From contig JARDYH010000001.1 of NCBI GenBank assembly GCA_029215795.1, positions 200,391,654 through 200,455,653 of the forward strand: a DNA stretch of 64,000 nt, given 5' to 3'. The notes beneath the pieces are model-generated. The model ran no database searches. It saw only the letters and a program-made list of their open reading frames with translations, and had not been told where the DNA came from. A program made the position numbers and the translations under genes. The DNA is from Anniella stebbinsi. Its lineage: Eukaryota > Chordata > Lepidosauria > Squamata > Anniellidae. Shown here one piece after another: positions 13,347 through 25,160 of the stretch. Position 1 is the stretch's first letter, and each line of letters starts with the position of its first letter.

Positions 13347-13470
13347 CTTGCCCAACCTAGTGCCCTCAATGCTTGGACTTCAAGTCCCATTAGCTTGAGA
13401 CAGCACGGCCAGTGGTCACGAATGCTGGGAGTTGTAGTTCAACACACCTGGACAGCACCAGGTTAAACAT
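13347..13470. mobile_element. hAT-like MITE, decayed
   Basis: cttggacttcaagtcccatt and gctgggagttgtagttcaac are the paired arms, with cccaacctagtgccctc near the left end. Termini and target duplication are not clear. Confidence 0.62.
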
Positions 13471-14280
13471 CTGCCCAATTAAGACTGGCTTATGTGTAGT
13501 CTGCTCTTTTTATGGTTGTAGGTTGTTTTTATTTTGTCATATTTGTGGCATGTTTCATTCTCTCAATGTCTCTTGTATGCCACCCTGGTATATTAGGGTG
13601 AAGAGCAGCTTTAAAAAATCTAATTCAAGAAGGTGTAATACATTTTATTAGTTTTAAGATTAGCTGTAACAGGCAGCCAAAAAGTATTACCCCTCTAGGA
13701 ATTCTAAGGTGGAATTATTTAACAGTCCCCTGAACATACCTCAATGTGAGAGAAATAACATACAGTTCTGTAGCAGAACCTGCACAGTATTTCCAGGGAA
13801 CTGATCAGTCCAGGATAAATAGGTTGAATTTTAAAACATTTTCAGGGCAAAAGAGTTTTCCACTGACACTTTGTTCAACCTATTGCTTTCCAGTGGAGTA
13901 CTTAAGAATGCAACTTGTCAAGAGCTGTGGATTTATCTGATGTGGCTTACGGTACTAATGAAGGTGCTACTGCCAAAGAGGGGTTTGTGAGGGAAAAACT
14001 GGGCCTTGCAACACTGAAGAGATTATTCAATGAGCCTCTTTTGTCAACAGCAGTAATTAAGAGAAAATAGCATCCTATCACATGAATGGGTAACAACACT
14101 CTTCTAATGAACAGAAAACAGGCAGTCTTTATATAAATTTGCATTTTGCCCAAGAGGATAATATCTTAAGGTCAGAACACACTTTGGTATATTTTCTCTT
14201 AAACAATGTAGGTATCTTTAATTTTGCATTAAAGAAGTGAGAAGGTTAAATTTATTAGATTGGCTAGGTTCTCTTCTCGA

Positions 14281-14557
14281 TCAACCCAGAATGCAGGACA
14301 CAGAATAATGGGCTCAAGTTACAGTAAGCCAGATTCCGGCTGGACATCAGGAAAACCTTCCTGACTGTTAAGAGCAATAGGACAATGGAACCAATTACCT
14401 AGGGAGGTCGTGGGCTCTCTCACATTCAGAGGCATTCAAGAGGCAGCTGGACAACCATCTTTCAGGTATGCTTTAAGGTAGATTCCTGCATTGAGCAGGG
14501 GGTTGGACTCGATGGCCTTCTAGGCCCCTTCCAACTCTGCTATTCTATGATTCTATA
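14281..14557 (+). mobile_element. CR1 LINE 3' end
   Basis: The segment carries the terminal CR1 signature, including ttggactcgatggccttcta, ccttccaactctgctattc and the ending attctatgattctat. It is a 5'-truncated, non-coding copy. Confidence 0.85.
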
Positions 14558-15439
14558 CACATAGGCACACACCTGTCTAGGGATGGGGGAGAAATCTATT
14601 TGCATTTTAATACAAACCAAGGTAATTCATATTTCCTAAACTAATAAAGAATGCAATTATCCTTGGTTTCCACAGTCTCCATTAGGGAAAATTGTGCACA
14701 AAACACACATATGGGAATGTTCGCACAAAAATGCACACAAATTTTCATGCAGACATTTTACCAAATATTTGTGAAAAGATTCAGAAACATGACAGAATGA
14801 ATTTGTGCTTCAAACAAATGCAAACATTGTAGAAAGGCAGGTTTGTCCATCGGACAAGGCAGCACTTTCTTAAATGCTACATTGTAAACATCTGCCTATC
14901 AATCAGAACAGCTAAAGAACTGGCTGGAACAACTAGTAACCTTATTGCTTCACAATTAAAAATTGTTTTTTCCCAACTCAGAACATTTACAGATTACAAA
15001 GAGATGCTAATGTTAAATGTTTGAAACCTCAATTGTACGACATACTTTTCTCAGTTTGACAAATAACAAAACAGTTTATTGTGGAACTATAATATTTTAT
15101 CTACAATTATAGCTTTTTCCATCTTACAGTCTGCATATTTCTCAGATATAATGAAAAGAGGTATAATCCAGGACTCCTTTAATTACCTGAAGAAACCTAA
15201 CAGTAGCTAGTTTACCTCTACTCTGGTGGGAAAATGTAACCTTAGAAGAACCATTTCGAAACACATCAATACCTATTGCAGGGACAAAAACAAAGTGCTT
15301 ATTCATAAAAGCAGCTTCCAATGGCCAGTAGCAGTTTCTGTCTGCCACACTGGCGGAAAAAAAAAACATTTACTGGTATGGAAAAGCAACACATTTATAT
15401 TCTGATAAAATTGTTGAGCTTCATCCAATGTTGCACATT

Positions 15440-15645
15440 TGAACTTTCCCATCCTCTCTTCCTCCATACCTGCAAAATCTGCTCTGGAGGGTCCCCCCAA
15501 CCCTCCATAGCAGATCTGGGTGGACAGGGAGTTGCAGGGGGTGGACAGGGAGCTACAGGGAGCTGCAGGGGGTGGACAGGGAATCTGCTCCATTGGCAGA
15601 TGCCATATTCCATCACTGGATGGATACAACTGGATTTCACCCATT
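15440..15645. repeat. Repeat shared with 59240-59400, with internal minisatellite
   Basis: ctctggagggtccccccaac, agcagatctggg and ggatacaactgga are shared with 59240-59400. Between 15520 and 15585 the word caggg.gttgcagggggtgga is tandemly expanded. The frame is open on both strands but the reading is repetitive. Confidence 0.55.
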
Positions 15646-15959
15646 CTTAGGAACTTAAAAGGTACTTTCCCCAATAACAAAACTGACCCATTGTTATTAC
15701 CAACTTTCAACTTCTGTTTTCAGATCAATAACGGAACTGGCTGCTAAATGCCGGATAGTTTGGTCTCAAGACTGATTTTTAGCCACCCTAAACAAAAGGG
15801 AAGTTTTCAATTATTTTGTAAAGTGAGCTCCAAAACTGGAGGTGTAAAAACCTTGCTTCCCGCTCACATGTAATTCAAAGTGCTACAGAAATATCTGACT
15901 GGAATGTATGAACTGCAAGAACGCTGCTAACATTCAAATAATGCACATTGGTATTCTGG

Positions 15960-15962
<3 letters not shown>

Positions 15963-15993
<31 letters not shown>
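15963..15993. repeat. (CA)n microsatellite
   Basis: About 15 uninterrupted CA units in the interval between TYW5 and C2orf69. Confidence 0.97.
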
Positions 15994-15994
<1 letters not shown>

Positions 15995-17885
15995 GCCAAA
16001 ACAGTTTGCGCACTTGGGCAGCATACTCAAGAGTGCCCACATAAGCAGGACTCCCATTTATTTTCATGTGTACATCACGTCACATGTACCCCTGAACTGA
16101 ATAGGCAAGAGGGATCCGTGTGCAAACTCTCAAGTGCCAACAAGAAACCACTGGAACAGGACAGATGTCTATAATGGATGGGCAGAAGTTGCTTCACACC
16201 TGATACTTTTCTAGGAAAGTATGAGAATCACTCTCCCCACCTCCCTATGAAGCACTGTATTTGAATACTGTATTTATATAGTTTACTTGTACTCAAGAAT
16301 AACATAGTCTACAGATTGGGTTACAAGCAGAAAGTGATTCTCTTCTTTCAAGTCGGGGCACCCAATTTTCATTGATTCCCCTTAGTCACTTAAGCCTCCT
16401 ATGCCCTCTTAAAGGAGTTAGGGGAAGCCTCCTGACAACCCCCCACAAGAGTTGGGGGAACCTCCAGAACAGAATGGAATATTGTGCAGAAAGGAGCAAC
16501 AGGAAGAGTAAGTTGGTGAGAATTGGGTTATACAAGCAGAAGCACTTTCTACAGAAGGCAAGGTTATCACTGGATACAACCCATAATACTAAAACTTCTG
16601 TTCTTGATAATTACTCCAGTTTGATTACTATCACTCTACCTCTTACCAATATTTTTCATATAGATATGCTGCGGACAGAAAGAATTCTGAACATGTTACT
16701 CTCTTAGAGATTTAGACCATGTTTAGATAATTCAATTTTCATACAATGTACTGTTTTGCAAATGCTGAGTTAGAAACAATTTATAAAGTACAGTCACATT
16801 ACTCAATAGTACTATAGTAGTTTTAGTGATAGTTCCAAATAATTTCTTAAATACATAGACGTCAAGGTGCTTTACACTGTTGTAGACTTGCAGTCTCAGA
16901 GACTGCAGAGTCTACCACTTCATGTTCCTCTGTTATAAAATCATAGTCACTATATTATGAACGTTTTCCAAATACTTATGTTACTAACATAATTCTAAAA
17001 CTTACCATAACCTACAATATTAGCATCGTAGATACTTGTAGCTTATTTTTTTTAGCAAAAGCCTTTTGTCCAAAGGGTCTAACAGTCTCAAGTTATAAAA
17101 GTTCAAAAATGTATTGAGTTAATCAAGCATCAGTATTAATAGGGAATGTTGAACAAGGAGTATACATTCTTGGTCACATAAAAAAGATAGATGTCTAATA
17201 CTCTTAAGTCTCCAAAAATCTATTCACTAATAGATGTTCAGCAATGGTTAGAAACTGTAGAGCAGTCTTGATGCAACAGTATGGAAGTTAATGCACCTTA
17301 TTTCTGAAGGAAAGTGCAATTTATACTTAGTCACACTGAAATCTTAGTATGTATCAAAATAACCAACTTACTGCATTGTTTGCGCTAAACCAAATTGCTA
17401 AAAAACAATGTTATCAATGCAACCTATGACTCTTGCTTTAATACATCTAAATAAAAGGGATGAATCATTTGAAATACTTGAAAACAACATTTTCATAAGT
17501 CACCAGAAGCATTTTAGAATGATATTTCTGAAGCCTAGATGTGGAAGTTTTGGCCACAAAAAACCATATAGTCAAAGCAAACATTAAGAAAGCTTTCAAT
17601 CTTGCTTAAAGAAGTTTCAGGTGAACTGGTGTTGCTTCTGCTCAGGAATCTTAGTCTGTATCAGAGCAAAAGGGTTTACTTTAAAGTCATATATTTCTTG
17701 CGGCTCTTCAGTTGCAAAACCAATTAAAGGCTAGACACTAATTAAGGTTTGTCTTAAAAAGCAAACACTAGCACAGACCATAGTATTTTCCCTTCTAGGA
17801 ATAGGAAAAAGCACATTCTCAAACAGTTAAGTCAAAGTTTAAGATGAGTTTTTCCAGTTAATACAGTATTGATATATTCACAATA

Positions 17886-18719
17886 TCAGAATACTTCATG
17901 TACTCTGAAGTGGTTGTCTAAAGAAGGTACTTCATTGGCAAAATGAAGCTGGTTATTTACATTCACACCCAGCTCCTCAAGAATTTGTACAAATCGCTTG
18001 TGCTCTTTTCCGATCCATGCCCTCATTGTATCAAATACCTGGTATGGTGTGACGTGAGCATTAACAGAAATCCCAGTCTGTGAAAAGTCTAGAAGCACAT
18101 CAGGGTAGGTCACCCAAGTATTGCTTCCTCCAGAATGACCACCATCCAGCCAGTAAAATGCTTTTATGTTTTTTATGAAGGCATTTATGTCCTTATCCCC
18201 TTTTGCTTCCTTCAGTTCATGAAGTAATTGATTTAAAACAACACAACCTTTACTGAACCCTATCAAAGTGAATGACACTCCACCAATAACAGAAGGCTCA
18301 ATAAAGCTCATTGTAGAATTATTGAAGAGTTCACAATCTCTCTCCCTTTCTGCTGCTGGACATCCGTTAGTAGTAGCAAACATAGGTAAATCAGAAGCAA
18401 TTGCCTTTGCCTCTGTGCTGAAATCGTACATGGTCTTCTGAGATAGCAAAATGTTCTGAGCAAGCTTAAATGCGTTAACTAGTAATGCATGAAGGTGTCT
18501 GAAGGCTCCAAAGTCAATGCTGTGTTCAGGTGCTCCAAATGTATTGCTTGCCACAAAATTGTCATAGCAGCTGAATTTGTGCAAATGCATACGGGAACTT
18601 TTTATAACCCAAATGTAACTGCCTGGAAAACGACGCCCAAGAATAGCAGCAACATTTTCTAAGCACCATCGTTCCCACTGGAAATTTTCTGGGTGGCAAA
18701 CCATAATTTCACGATAGTT
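17886..18719 (-). CDS. C2orf69: C2orf69 coding exon 2
   Basis: On the minus strand a tttcag acceptor (18721-18720) precedes AACTATCG, continuing the exon 1 frame in phase 0. The exon encodes 277 residues, including SYIWVIKSSRMHLHKFSCYD, LIGFSKGCVVLNQLL and WLDGGHSGGSNTWVTYP, which match the conserved core. Confidence 0.96.
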   Translation of the reverse strand, partial: NYREIMVCHPENFQWERWCLENVAAILGRRFPGSYIWVIKSSRMHLHKFSCYDNFVASNTFGAPEHSIDFGAFRHLHALLVNAFKLAQNILLSQKTMYDFSTEAKAIASDLPMFATTNGCPAAERERDCELFNNSTMSFIEPSVIGGVSFTLIGFSKGCVVLNQLLHELKEAKGDKDINAFIKNIKAFYWLDGGHSGGSNTWVTYPDVLLDFSQTGISVNAHVTPYQVFDTMRAWIGKEHKRFVQILEELGVNVNNQLHFANEVPSLDNHFRVHEVF

Positions 18720-21700
18720 CTGAAATAAAACAGACAAAGAATGTTATTATATTATAGCAAACTGCTAGAAAAGTCACATGCACTGCTAAAATAAATGGCT
18801 ATTGCTCAAGTAAGTAAGAAAGGTTATTAGTTGCTGCGAACAAACATTTAATAAGGCATACACTTGACAAGAAATTAGAGAATGAGACTGAACAGCATAA
18901 AGTGGAAGATGTGCATTTTATCTGAAAGAAAATTAAAATGTTTGTAATTATGATTCTTGGTTTTTACTATTTGGTTTTCGGTCCCTTTCTTAAGAAATTA
19001 AAATGTCTGGCTTTCCCCCCCAGATAATAACATTTCCAGTTGAAGTATAATGAGGTTGGAGCATTTTAATTTGAGGTTGCAGCCTTGTAATTTAGAAAAA
19101 GAGAAAGGCTTAACTTGTCAAGACAATGGAGACTTCCCATCTCTTTAAATGTTAGTAAATAGCACACACTTCAGATTAGGACTCCAGTGCACTGTGTTTG
19201 GAACAGCCTTTTCCCCAGTACTGTTTTTCTGATGATAAACGTCTTCCCCCAAAGCTGCTCTTTATTCAAATTTAAAGAGAACAGATCTACTGATGGATCA
19301 TCATTATCTCATTGGCAGCAATCATGCACAGTCAGGAGAACTTCACTGGACTTACTTCCAAGAAAACATGCACAAGAGACAAGACAGAAATTTACAAAAT
19401 TACAAAAAATACAAACAGTATAAAGTTTACTAATATTAAAAAATTTAAAATCATTAGACAAACTACTGCATTGTAGGTATATCAGCAGACATAATAACTA
19501 AACGGAATTAAACAGGAATTGGCCATCACCATTATGTCCTATTGGTGAGCATCCCAGGGAGCATTTGGCTGGTCACTGTTAGAAACAAATAACTGGACAA
19601 GAAAAACCTTGGTCAGGTCCAGCAAGTGACAAGGAAAGCAGACTGACATCACCGAACACACTATTTGGCTGCCTCTACACGAGAGGTTTAAATCTCTTTC
19701 AAGTCTCATTAAAATTTTAACCTCTACATGAGCGGAGCGCAAATCGGGAGTTGAGGCGTGTTATCTATCCGATTATGTGCATTATTGAATGTGCGTTAAA
19801 TAGCGAGTTTTATTTTGCTGCAGCCGTTAAAGCGCATTTGACTATGTGAACAAGCGATTCTCCGCATTAACTACTTCTAAAGCTCATTTCAAACAACCGG
19901 TAAGGCCACCAGTTGAGTGCTCAATTACCTCCCGCATACAGTCATTTACCATAAAGCGCTTCTGAGAAGATGCGCATAATCGGAGAACCAGGCGTCAAAC
20001 CGAATTCTTGTAGAGGGGGTCTTTATCTCTTTTCAGCTCAGATGACTCAGGATACAGTCCCCAAAGACCCTCAATGCAATATATTCAACCCTTTGTTTTT
20101 ATAACTACCCTGGAGTTTTTCTTTGAGATTAGTGAGATTTATTTAGCAGTCTGAAGTTTGCACTTTTTCTGCTTTTGAGACTCTAGTAACACCTCCTTTT
20201 CCCTAAGTATGTAGTTCTAATTATGTCAGACTTCTGCTGAGCACAACTGGGCAGGAACAAAATACACAACATATTTAGTTCCTTGGGTAAGCAGGCAGCA
20301 CCCCTGCTTCCCCCATTTAAAAAAAGGGGGGCAATTACCACTTTCTCTCCAAGTTTCATTCATTGAAGCTGAACCCTCACTAAACACTCCACAATTATGG
20401 GTACAAAGCACCTTAGAATTCTGATCTCATCTGCCCTCATCGTTTAACTTTGAAACCAACAGCACTTAAGTTCTAGCTTACACAGCATGCTTAACTGTAT
20501 TGGACTGTAACTATTGTATCTGTAAAGTCTTCCACCACCCTTTGCTCCCAAATCTGATGCTGAGAGGACCCTCCCCAGAGTGGCAATTCCACCTTTCCAC
20601 TAAGGGGAAAAATGGGGTGAAGGGCTCTGAGGGAAGGAAATATTCCCACATGCAAGTTTAGCTCCATAATTGAACCCAACAACCTAAGTGTACAGACCAT
20701 CAGCCACAACCCTGGACTGCATTTCTATTAATATTCTGCACACGATACCTTATGCAAAATGGCAAACAGGGCTATCTTTGAGGAGAGAAATGCACAGATT
20801 CAAAGTATACATCCAATATACCCCCAAAAAAGTATTTTGACTGAAATATTTTAACCCCTCCTTGTACTTTGTCAGAAAGTGAGCCTATAGAGCAATGAAG
20901 TGGCAGAATAGGAATGTATTGAAAAAACACGATGTCAGTCAAGGCCTAAATGGAGGCTACAGTTTCTTCCAGCGAAACACTTCTGATTTTGCACGTGGCA
21001 TTTTTTCAACAGGAAATTGTACCCTTCAATGCCTGAGGAAGACTGAGCAACCCCCCCCCCCCCCGAGATTTGCAGCCCCGAAACCCCATTCCCCGTTCAG
21101 CCTGCTAAATAAAGCCTCCTTGCTCGTTAAAGTAAACCCATAAAAACAAGCGTCTCACAGGGCAGGCCTAGCCGGGTCTACTCAGGAGTAACTCCCCAGC
21201 GCTCAATGGGGCTTATTCCCAGGTTAAGTGCGCATAGGAAACGATGCCACCGGTCTCTTCTGCAACCCGATCCTTTCGCGCGTTTCCTCGGAAGTAAAGC
21301 CCCACTCCACCGCGGCGGGAACAAGTCATCCCCATCTCCGGAAGGGAGCCTCGTCCTCTCCCGCAGGCGGGCGGCTCGCTCTCCTACCTGCACGTCCCCG
21401 GGGAAATAGATGACATGATGCTGAGGCGGCTCCAGCAGGGCGGCAGACGAGGGCAGCAGCAGCAGCACGTCGTTGGCTTTGAAGGGCTCGGCGCCCGGCA
21501 CCTCAGGCAGCCGCAGCAGGCTCGGCCGGCGCGAAGACGACGACGACGGGCAGGCGCCACCGCCGCTACTACCACCGGCGGCGGCGGCGCCTCCTCCTCT
21601 AGAGCCGCCGCTGCCGTCCGAGGGCCTCGACAAGCAGGCAGCCGGAGCGCCGCGCAGGCTCATAGTCCGCCCCAGGCAGAGCAAAGCGGAGCCGACGAGT

Positions 21701-21741
21701 CCCCTCAGAACTGAGGCAACAGGTGAGCAGCGCCTGCTCAT
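17886..21741 (-). CDS. C2orf69: Mitochondrial C2orf69 protein, complete
   Basis: This two-exon gene encodes the orthologue of human C2orf69, a mitochondrial protein of the alpha/beta-hydrolase/lipase-like class whose loss causes a human mitochondrial disease. Exon 1 (21741-21388, minus strand) ends with QHHVIYFPGDVQ at a GTAGGA donor. Exon 2 (18719-17886) opens with NYREIMVCHPENFQWERW and ends HFRVHEVF plus TGA. The joined frame is 395 residues, near the human 385. GFSKG at about residue 274 resembles a GxSxG nucleophile elbow. The chosen start (21741) precedes an Arg-rich, hydrophobic leader, fitting a mitochondrial presequence; the longer frame above it begins with TTG. Glycine/serine/alanine-rich low complexity in exon 1 is likely lineage-specific. 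Confidence 0.95.
19667..20021. mobile_element. MITE of the CCTCTACACG type
   Basis: The left end ggctgcctctacacg and the complement of the right end gaccccctctacaag are inverted repeats, flanked by ttt on both sides. The interior has further inverted arms (gattatgtgcatt and tgcgcataatcgg). It lies upstream of C2orf69 exon 2, inside its intron. Confidence 0.72.
21388..21741 (-). CDS. C2orf69: C2orf69 coding exon 1
   Basis: This CpG-rich first exon encodes 118 residues from the first ATG (MSRRCSPVASVLRGL) through a Gly/Ala/Ser-rich stretch to IYFPGDVQ. The Kozak context is weak (T at -3). A second in-frame ATG (MSLRG) lies 25 codons downstream, so start choice is the least certain part. Confidence 0.86.
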
Positions 21742-21879
21742 GGAGGCTCCTCTGCTCTCGCCCAGGGCCCCGCCCCCCTCGCGCTCCCTGCCGGGCCCCC
21801 AACGACACCCGCAGCCCAAACGAACGAGCCAACCAACGGGCCCGGCCCGCGCACACCTCCAATGCGAAGCGCTATTGAC

Positions 21880-21890
21880 TGCGCCTGCGC
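21880..21890. promoter_or_regulatory. NRF1-like motif
   Basis: TGCGCCTGCGC is a one-base variant of the NRF1 consensus, about 140 bp upstream of the C2orf69 ATG and probably near its transcription start. Confidence 0.5.
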
Positions 21891-22059
21891 TTAGCTGGCG
21901 GGCGGGAGGAGCTTTCTGAATAGGGGAGGGGCGAGGATGAAGGGGAAGGATAAGAGTGACAGACGGACCGGCCCTTTTCTACGATCGGCAGTTCGGGGTT
22001 CTTTCCAACGGTTGGATGCGAGACGAAAGGCGGGAAACGCAGCGAGAGCAGGCTGGTGA

Positions 22060-22069
22060 GCGCATGCGC
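22060..22069. promoter_or_regulatory. Exact NRF1 binding motif
   Basis: GCGCATGCGC is the palindromic core recognised by NRF1, the activator of many nuclear genes for mitochondrial proteins. It lies about 320 bp upstream of the C2orf69 start codon. Confidence 0.6.
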
Positions 22070-22569
22070 TCCGCTTAATTGTAGGACGTTTCATTCCGTA
22101 AGCAAATAAGAATCTCCTATTTTTTTTGAAAGGGTGTTTAAAATTATTTCAGTTTATTTTAAAGTTGAAATGTAGTGGTAAACAACAGTGTGTTATGGGG
22201 ACAGGAGTTGGGGGTTTGAGTGCAACCACTGGGAAGTAAATATTGACTGGAAAATCGAGAGGCAGTGGGTCTGGAACCCAGGTATCTCACCCTAGCACAT
22301 GGGGGAATTTATGTTGGAGACTCCACCCCAGTTTGTGTATCATGAGAAGCTGCCATTTGTGAATTTCCCTATGGGGCTTCTTGTTGCAGTGGTGGCTGCC
22401 ATTTTGAAGATTCAGGGTGTGTTGAGAGTCCACTGTAACTGATGAGAGTGGGAAAGTCGTTAACAAGCCACCCTCAACCCTAAAACAATTCACCCTCCCC
22501 AAATTTACAAATACCTCGTTTCCCATGACACCTTACTTGAACACTTATAACAGAAACATTATATTACTT

Positions 22570-22975
22570 ATTCTGTTGTGTCGAACTGACGATACCCTAT
22601 TCCACCCAATTAACCCACCCAATTAACCAACGGAGAGACACAATGGGCTTGCGCATTGTTGGCCTTGCACGCTGTTTAGCCTGAAGCCCGTTGTTTAAAG
22701 TGTTGTCCGAAACCAACCCCTCTCTCTCAGTGGACTATTCTGTTTCGGCATAGAGTTCTGCCGGCTGGACCAGCCGAAAAACCTCAGCTGGTCTGATACA
22801 GCCAGCAGAACTTGTGGTGCATGCTGGGATACGGCTGGAGGACTAAGGGAGGTGGGAGGGAGGAGAAGCTGCAGCCAAGATGGACGCCGGAACTTTCAGC
22901 CGCTCAACGTATGGAGTAGCAACGTGTCGTGTTGGGAGCACCGCCTACCTAACGCACAGTCAATACGCTATCTTC
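22570..22975. mobile_element. Partial MITE related to 31146-31654, inverted
   Basis: Stretches such as ggactattctgtttcggc, agttctgccggctgg and ggtgcatgctgggata match the element at 31146-31654 in the opposite orientation. Termini are decayed, so limits are approximate. Confidence 0.62.
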
Positions 22976-24317
22976 CCCTCTGTTGCCTAATATGGCGTGT
23001 GAAAGCAGCCAATAAGAAGCTATGGTGGTGGTTTGGATTGGCAATCTGGCACCTATGGGTGCCATAACCCACCATACCTAATAAGCCATGGTAGACTGGT
23101 GATTGTGCAAACCAGGTCTCTCAGTGCTTTCTCCAGATTGCTGAGGGTGCTTGGGCAAGTCACCCTCAATGGGCTCCCTCCTTTAGTGAGTCTGCCTTGT
23201 CGCTGCTAGCTGCTATTCCTTCTCATTTTTCTTATCATTGACAGGCAGAGAACCAGTGAGTAACTAGGCAGTGACATCTATTGTTCCTCCTCGCCACCAC
23301 CGCTGTCTGGGCCAAAGCAACAGGCAGGTGAACATGGAGTATTGTGTTGGAGAGCCTACTGCTGCTTTCACATTGTGTGCCATCTATCAAGTGAGGTGAG
23401 TTACAAGGGGGTCCTTATAGACTAACTTTGAAAAGGACTTAGATGTGGCTAAAATAGTCATGGCTTCTGTTGACAGGATCAGAATGGGTGCTGAGAGCAG
23501 TACAGAGAAATGCTGGTTGCTACTTTGCAGAGCCCAGTCACCTTGAAAAGATGGCTATCTTTTTGCTCTTGCAAGGCCCAGTGGCTTTGAAAGCTGCATG
23601 TTAAACAGAGGGGCAAGGCAATAGGTGCAGTTTCCTTCATCGCTGCAACTGCATGTTGGGTATGGCTCCAGCCCCTTATATTTCCATCTATCAGGTAACC
23701 TCCAAAGATGTAGGACCCAGTAAAGAAAAACTGGGGGCAACCCCACATACAAACAGTTGGTCTCCCACAAGTCACTGCTGCTGTAGTCTGTGTAGACATT
23801 TTTGCCTCTATGCAGGTTGAATGTCTTTTCAAAGGCAACCAGGGGGGTGTCTATACAAGGTCATATTGGCACCTCGAGCCCCCACTATTCCACACTTGCG
23901 CTCCTGTCAGGTAGTCCCCACGGCAAGGAGCACAAGTGTGGGGTTTGAAACTTAACAGGGGGAGGAGGAGGAGGGCCGTAACTGCCCCATGTGCCCCATT
24001 CCTCTCCCACCCCAGTTTTCCCCCCAGCCGACCCACCAAGCGACTGCGTTGAAGTTGTAGGGCTGAAGGGGAGTTTTTGACCCTGATTCTTAAATATATC
24101 ACTTGGAAATATGCAGCCCCGTATGACTTTGGAAATGGAATCGGGATGGGCATCCACTTCAGTCACAGAACCTCAGGGGGGATCTACAAGGGTCTAGCTA
24201 TGAGTCTGGAAATGGAACCCACAAACCCCATTTTAGACACCCCCCCACAGCTTGACAATGCAGGAGCAGCAGCAGCTAGGAGCACTTATCTTGAAGATGC
24301 CAGTCTTCACTAACCAC

Positions 24318-24332
24318 AACACCCATAATTTC
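24318..24332 (+). repeat. L1 target-site duplication, 5' copy
   Basis: aacacccataatttc is repeated exactly at 30383-30397. It abuts the first base of the L1 5' UTR, so the element is not 5'-truncated relative to this junction. Confidence 0.9.
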
Positions 24333-24576
24333 GGGGCGTGGCTATGAACGCGACGGGGTAAAGTCATAGATCCTCGTTGCTCCTTATAAAAGCTTTGAAT
24401 TAAGCACTAATTCCTTACGGAAGAGTCTCAAGAGAGGCATAAAGACATGTTATGTTGACAGGGAAAGGCTGGAAGTGATTAATTATCCGACCGGGAGCTG
24501 AAAAGCGACAGAGCTTGATGGTTGTTAAAGTGAAACCAGGCGCTTCGAGCTAACAACAAAGAAGGAAGACGTCGGT

Positions 24577-25160
24577 GAGGTAATTTATTGACTTTACGAA
24601 TGATATAAGGAAGACCACTTGAATAGTTTACTGGGGGAGAGTTTTGGACTTGAAATAGAACAGTAAACTGGCAGTTTGGGCTGACTGGCTGTGGCAAAAA
24701 AAAAAAAAAAAAAGTAAAGGAGAACCCAGACGGACGGAGAGAGGGGATAATTTACGAGCAACAAGGAGTGATGTTATAAGAAGCTTTATTCCCACTCCAG
24801 CCTGGGTTAAACTTGTTAAAAGAAAGTCTGTTAGTGTTTCTGGAACTGATTGATCTCTGGAGGGACAGAGGAGGGGTTGTAAGAGTCGTCAGCTCTTGAA
24901 GGAGAAACGAAAGTGAAGCGGCCATATTTGAGGCGATTTATGGACTTATAAATGAGGATTTAAGGCAGACTGGCTGAGTAGGTTACTGGGGGAGAGACTG
25001 TTGGAAATAAAACTGATTATTGAGAAGATGATTAAAGTCAATCCCCAGTGAACTTGTAATCCAGTCTGACGTAAACAAGAGGAACAAGCAGACAGGGTGG
25101 GGGATAATTCATGAGAAAGAAGGAGGGACGACAGAAGAAATCTTCTGCTCCCACCCCAGC
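24577..25160 (+). repeat. Imperfect tandem units in the L1 5' UTR
   Basis: Two related units of about 350 bp start near 24577 (gaggtaattta) and 24930 (gaggcgattta). Shared landmarks in the same order are ttactgggggagag, ggataattt/ggataattc and ccagcctgggt. The second unit runs into ORF1: its ATG at 25111 corresponds to ACG (24754-24756) in the first unit. Confidence 0.72.

Larger units (their letters stand above)
11061..17885. other. Interval between convergent TYW5 and C2orf69
   Basis: No coding exon is seen. The interval holds one MITE (11173-11397), a hAT-like MITE (13347-13470), a CR1 3' end (14281-14557) and a (CA)n run. The AT-rich, repeat-poor part 16570-17885 is plausibly the long 3' UTR of C2orf69; that is inference. 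Confidence 0.6.
21180..22080 (-). promoter_or_regulatory. CpG-rich promoter region of C2orf69
   Basis: This 0.9-kb block is dense in CpG against AT-rich flanks and covers C2orf69 exon 1 and its 5' flank. It holds an exact NRF1 palindrome (22060-22069), a close NRF1 variant (21880-21890) and an E2F-like GGCGGGAAA near 22030, and shows no TATA box at a suitable distance. It may be bidirectional and also drive an untranslated first exon of FTCDNL1; that is inference. Confidence 0.72.

Noticed and set aside
15303..15710. 135-codon minus-strand frame
   Set aside because: It crosses a G/C-rich minisatellite in a shared repeat; the proline/cysteine pattern comes from the tandem unit.
21739..21819. 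Upstream extension of C2orf69 to 21819
   Set aside because: The upstream frame starts with TTG, is glycine/arginine-rich and does not resemble the family; the first ATG at 21741 is preferred.
23846..24250. Another MITE with ggggggtgtctatacaagg ends
   Set aside because: End-like words occur in both direct and inverted order, so no consistent element boundaries could be drawn.
24696..24714. A-run that might be the 3' tail of a separate insertion
   Set aside because: The 15-bp target duplication places the L1 start at 24333, and the A-run lies inside the first 5' UTR unit.
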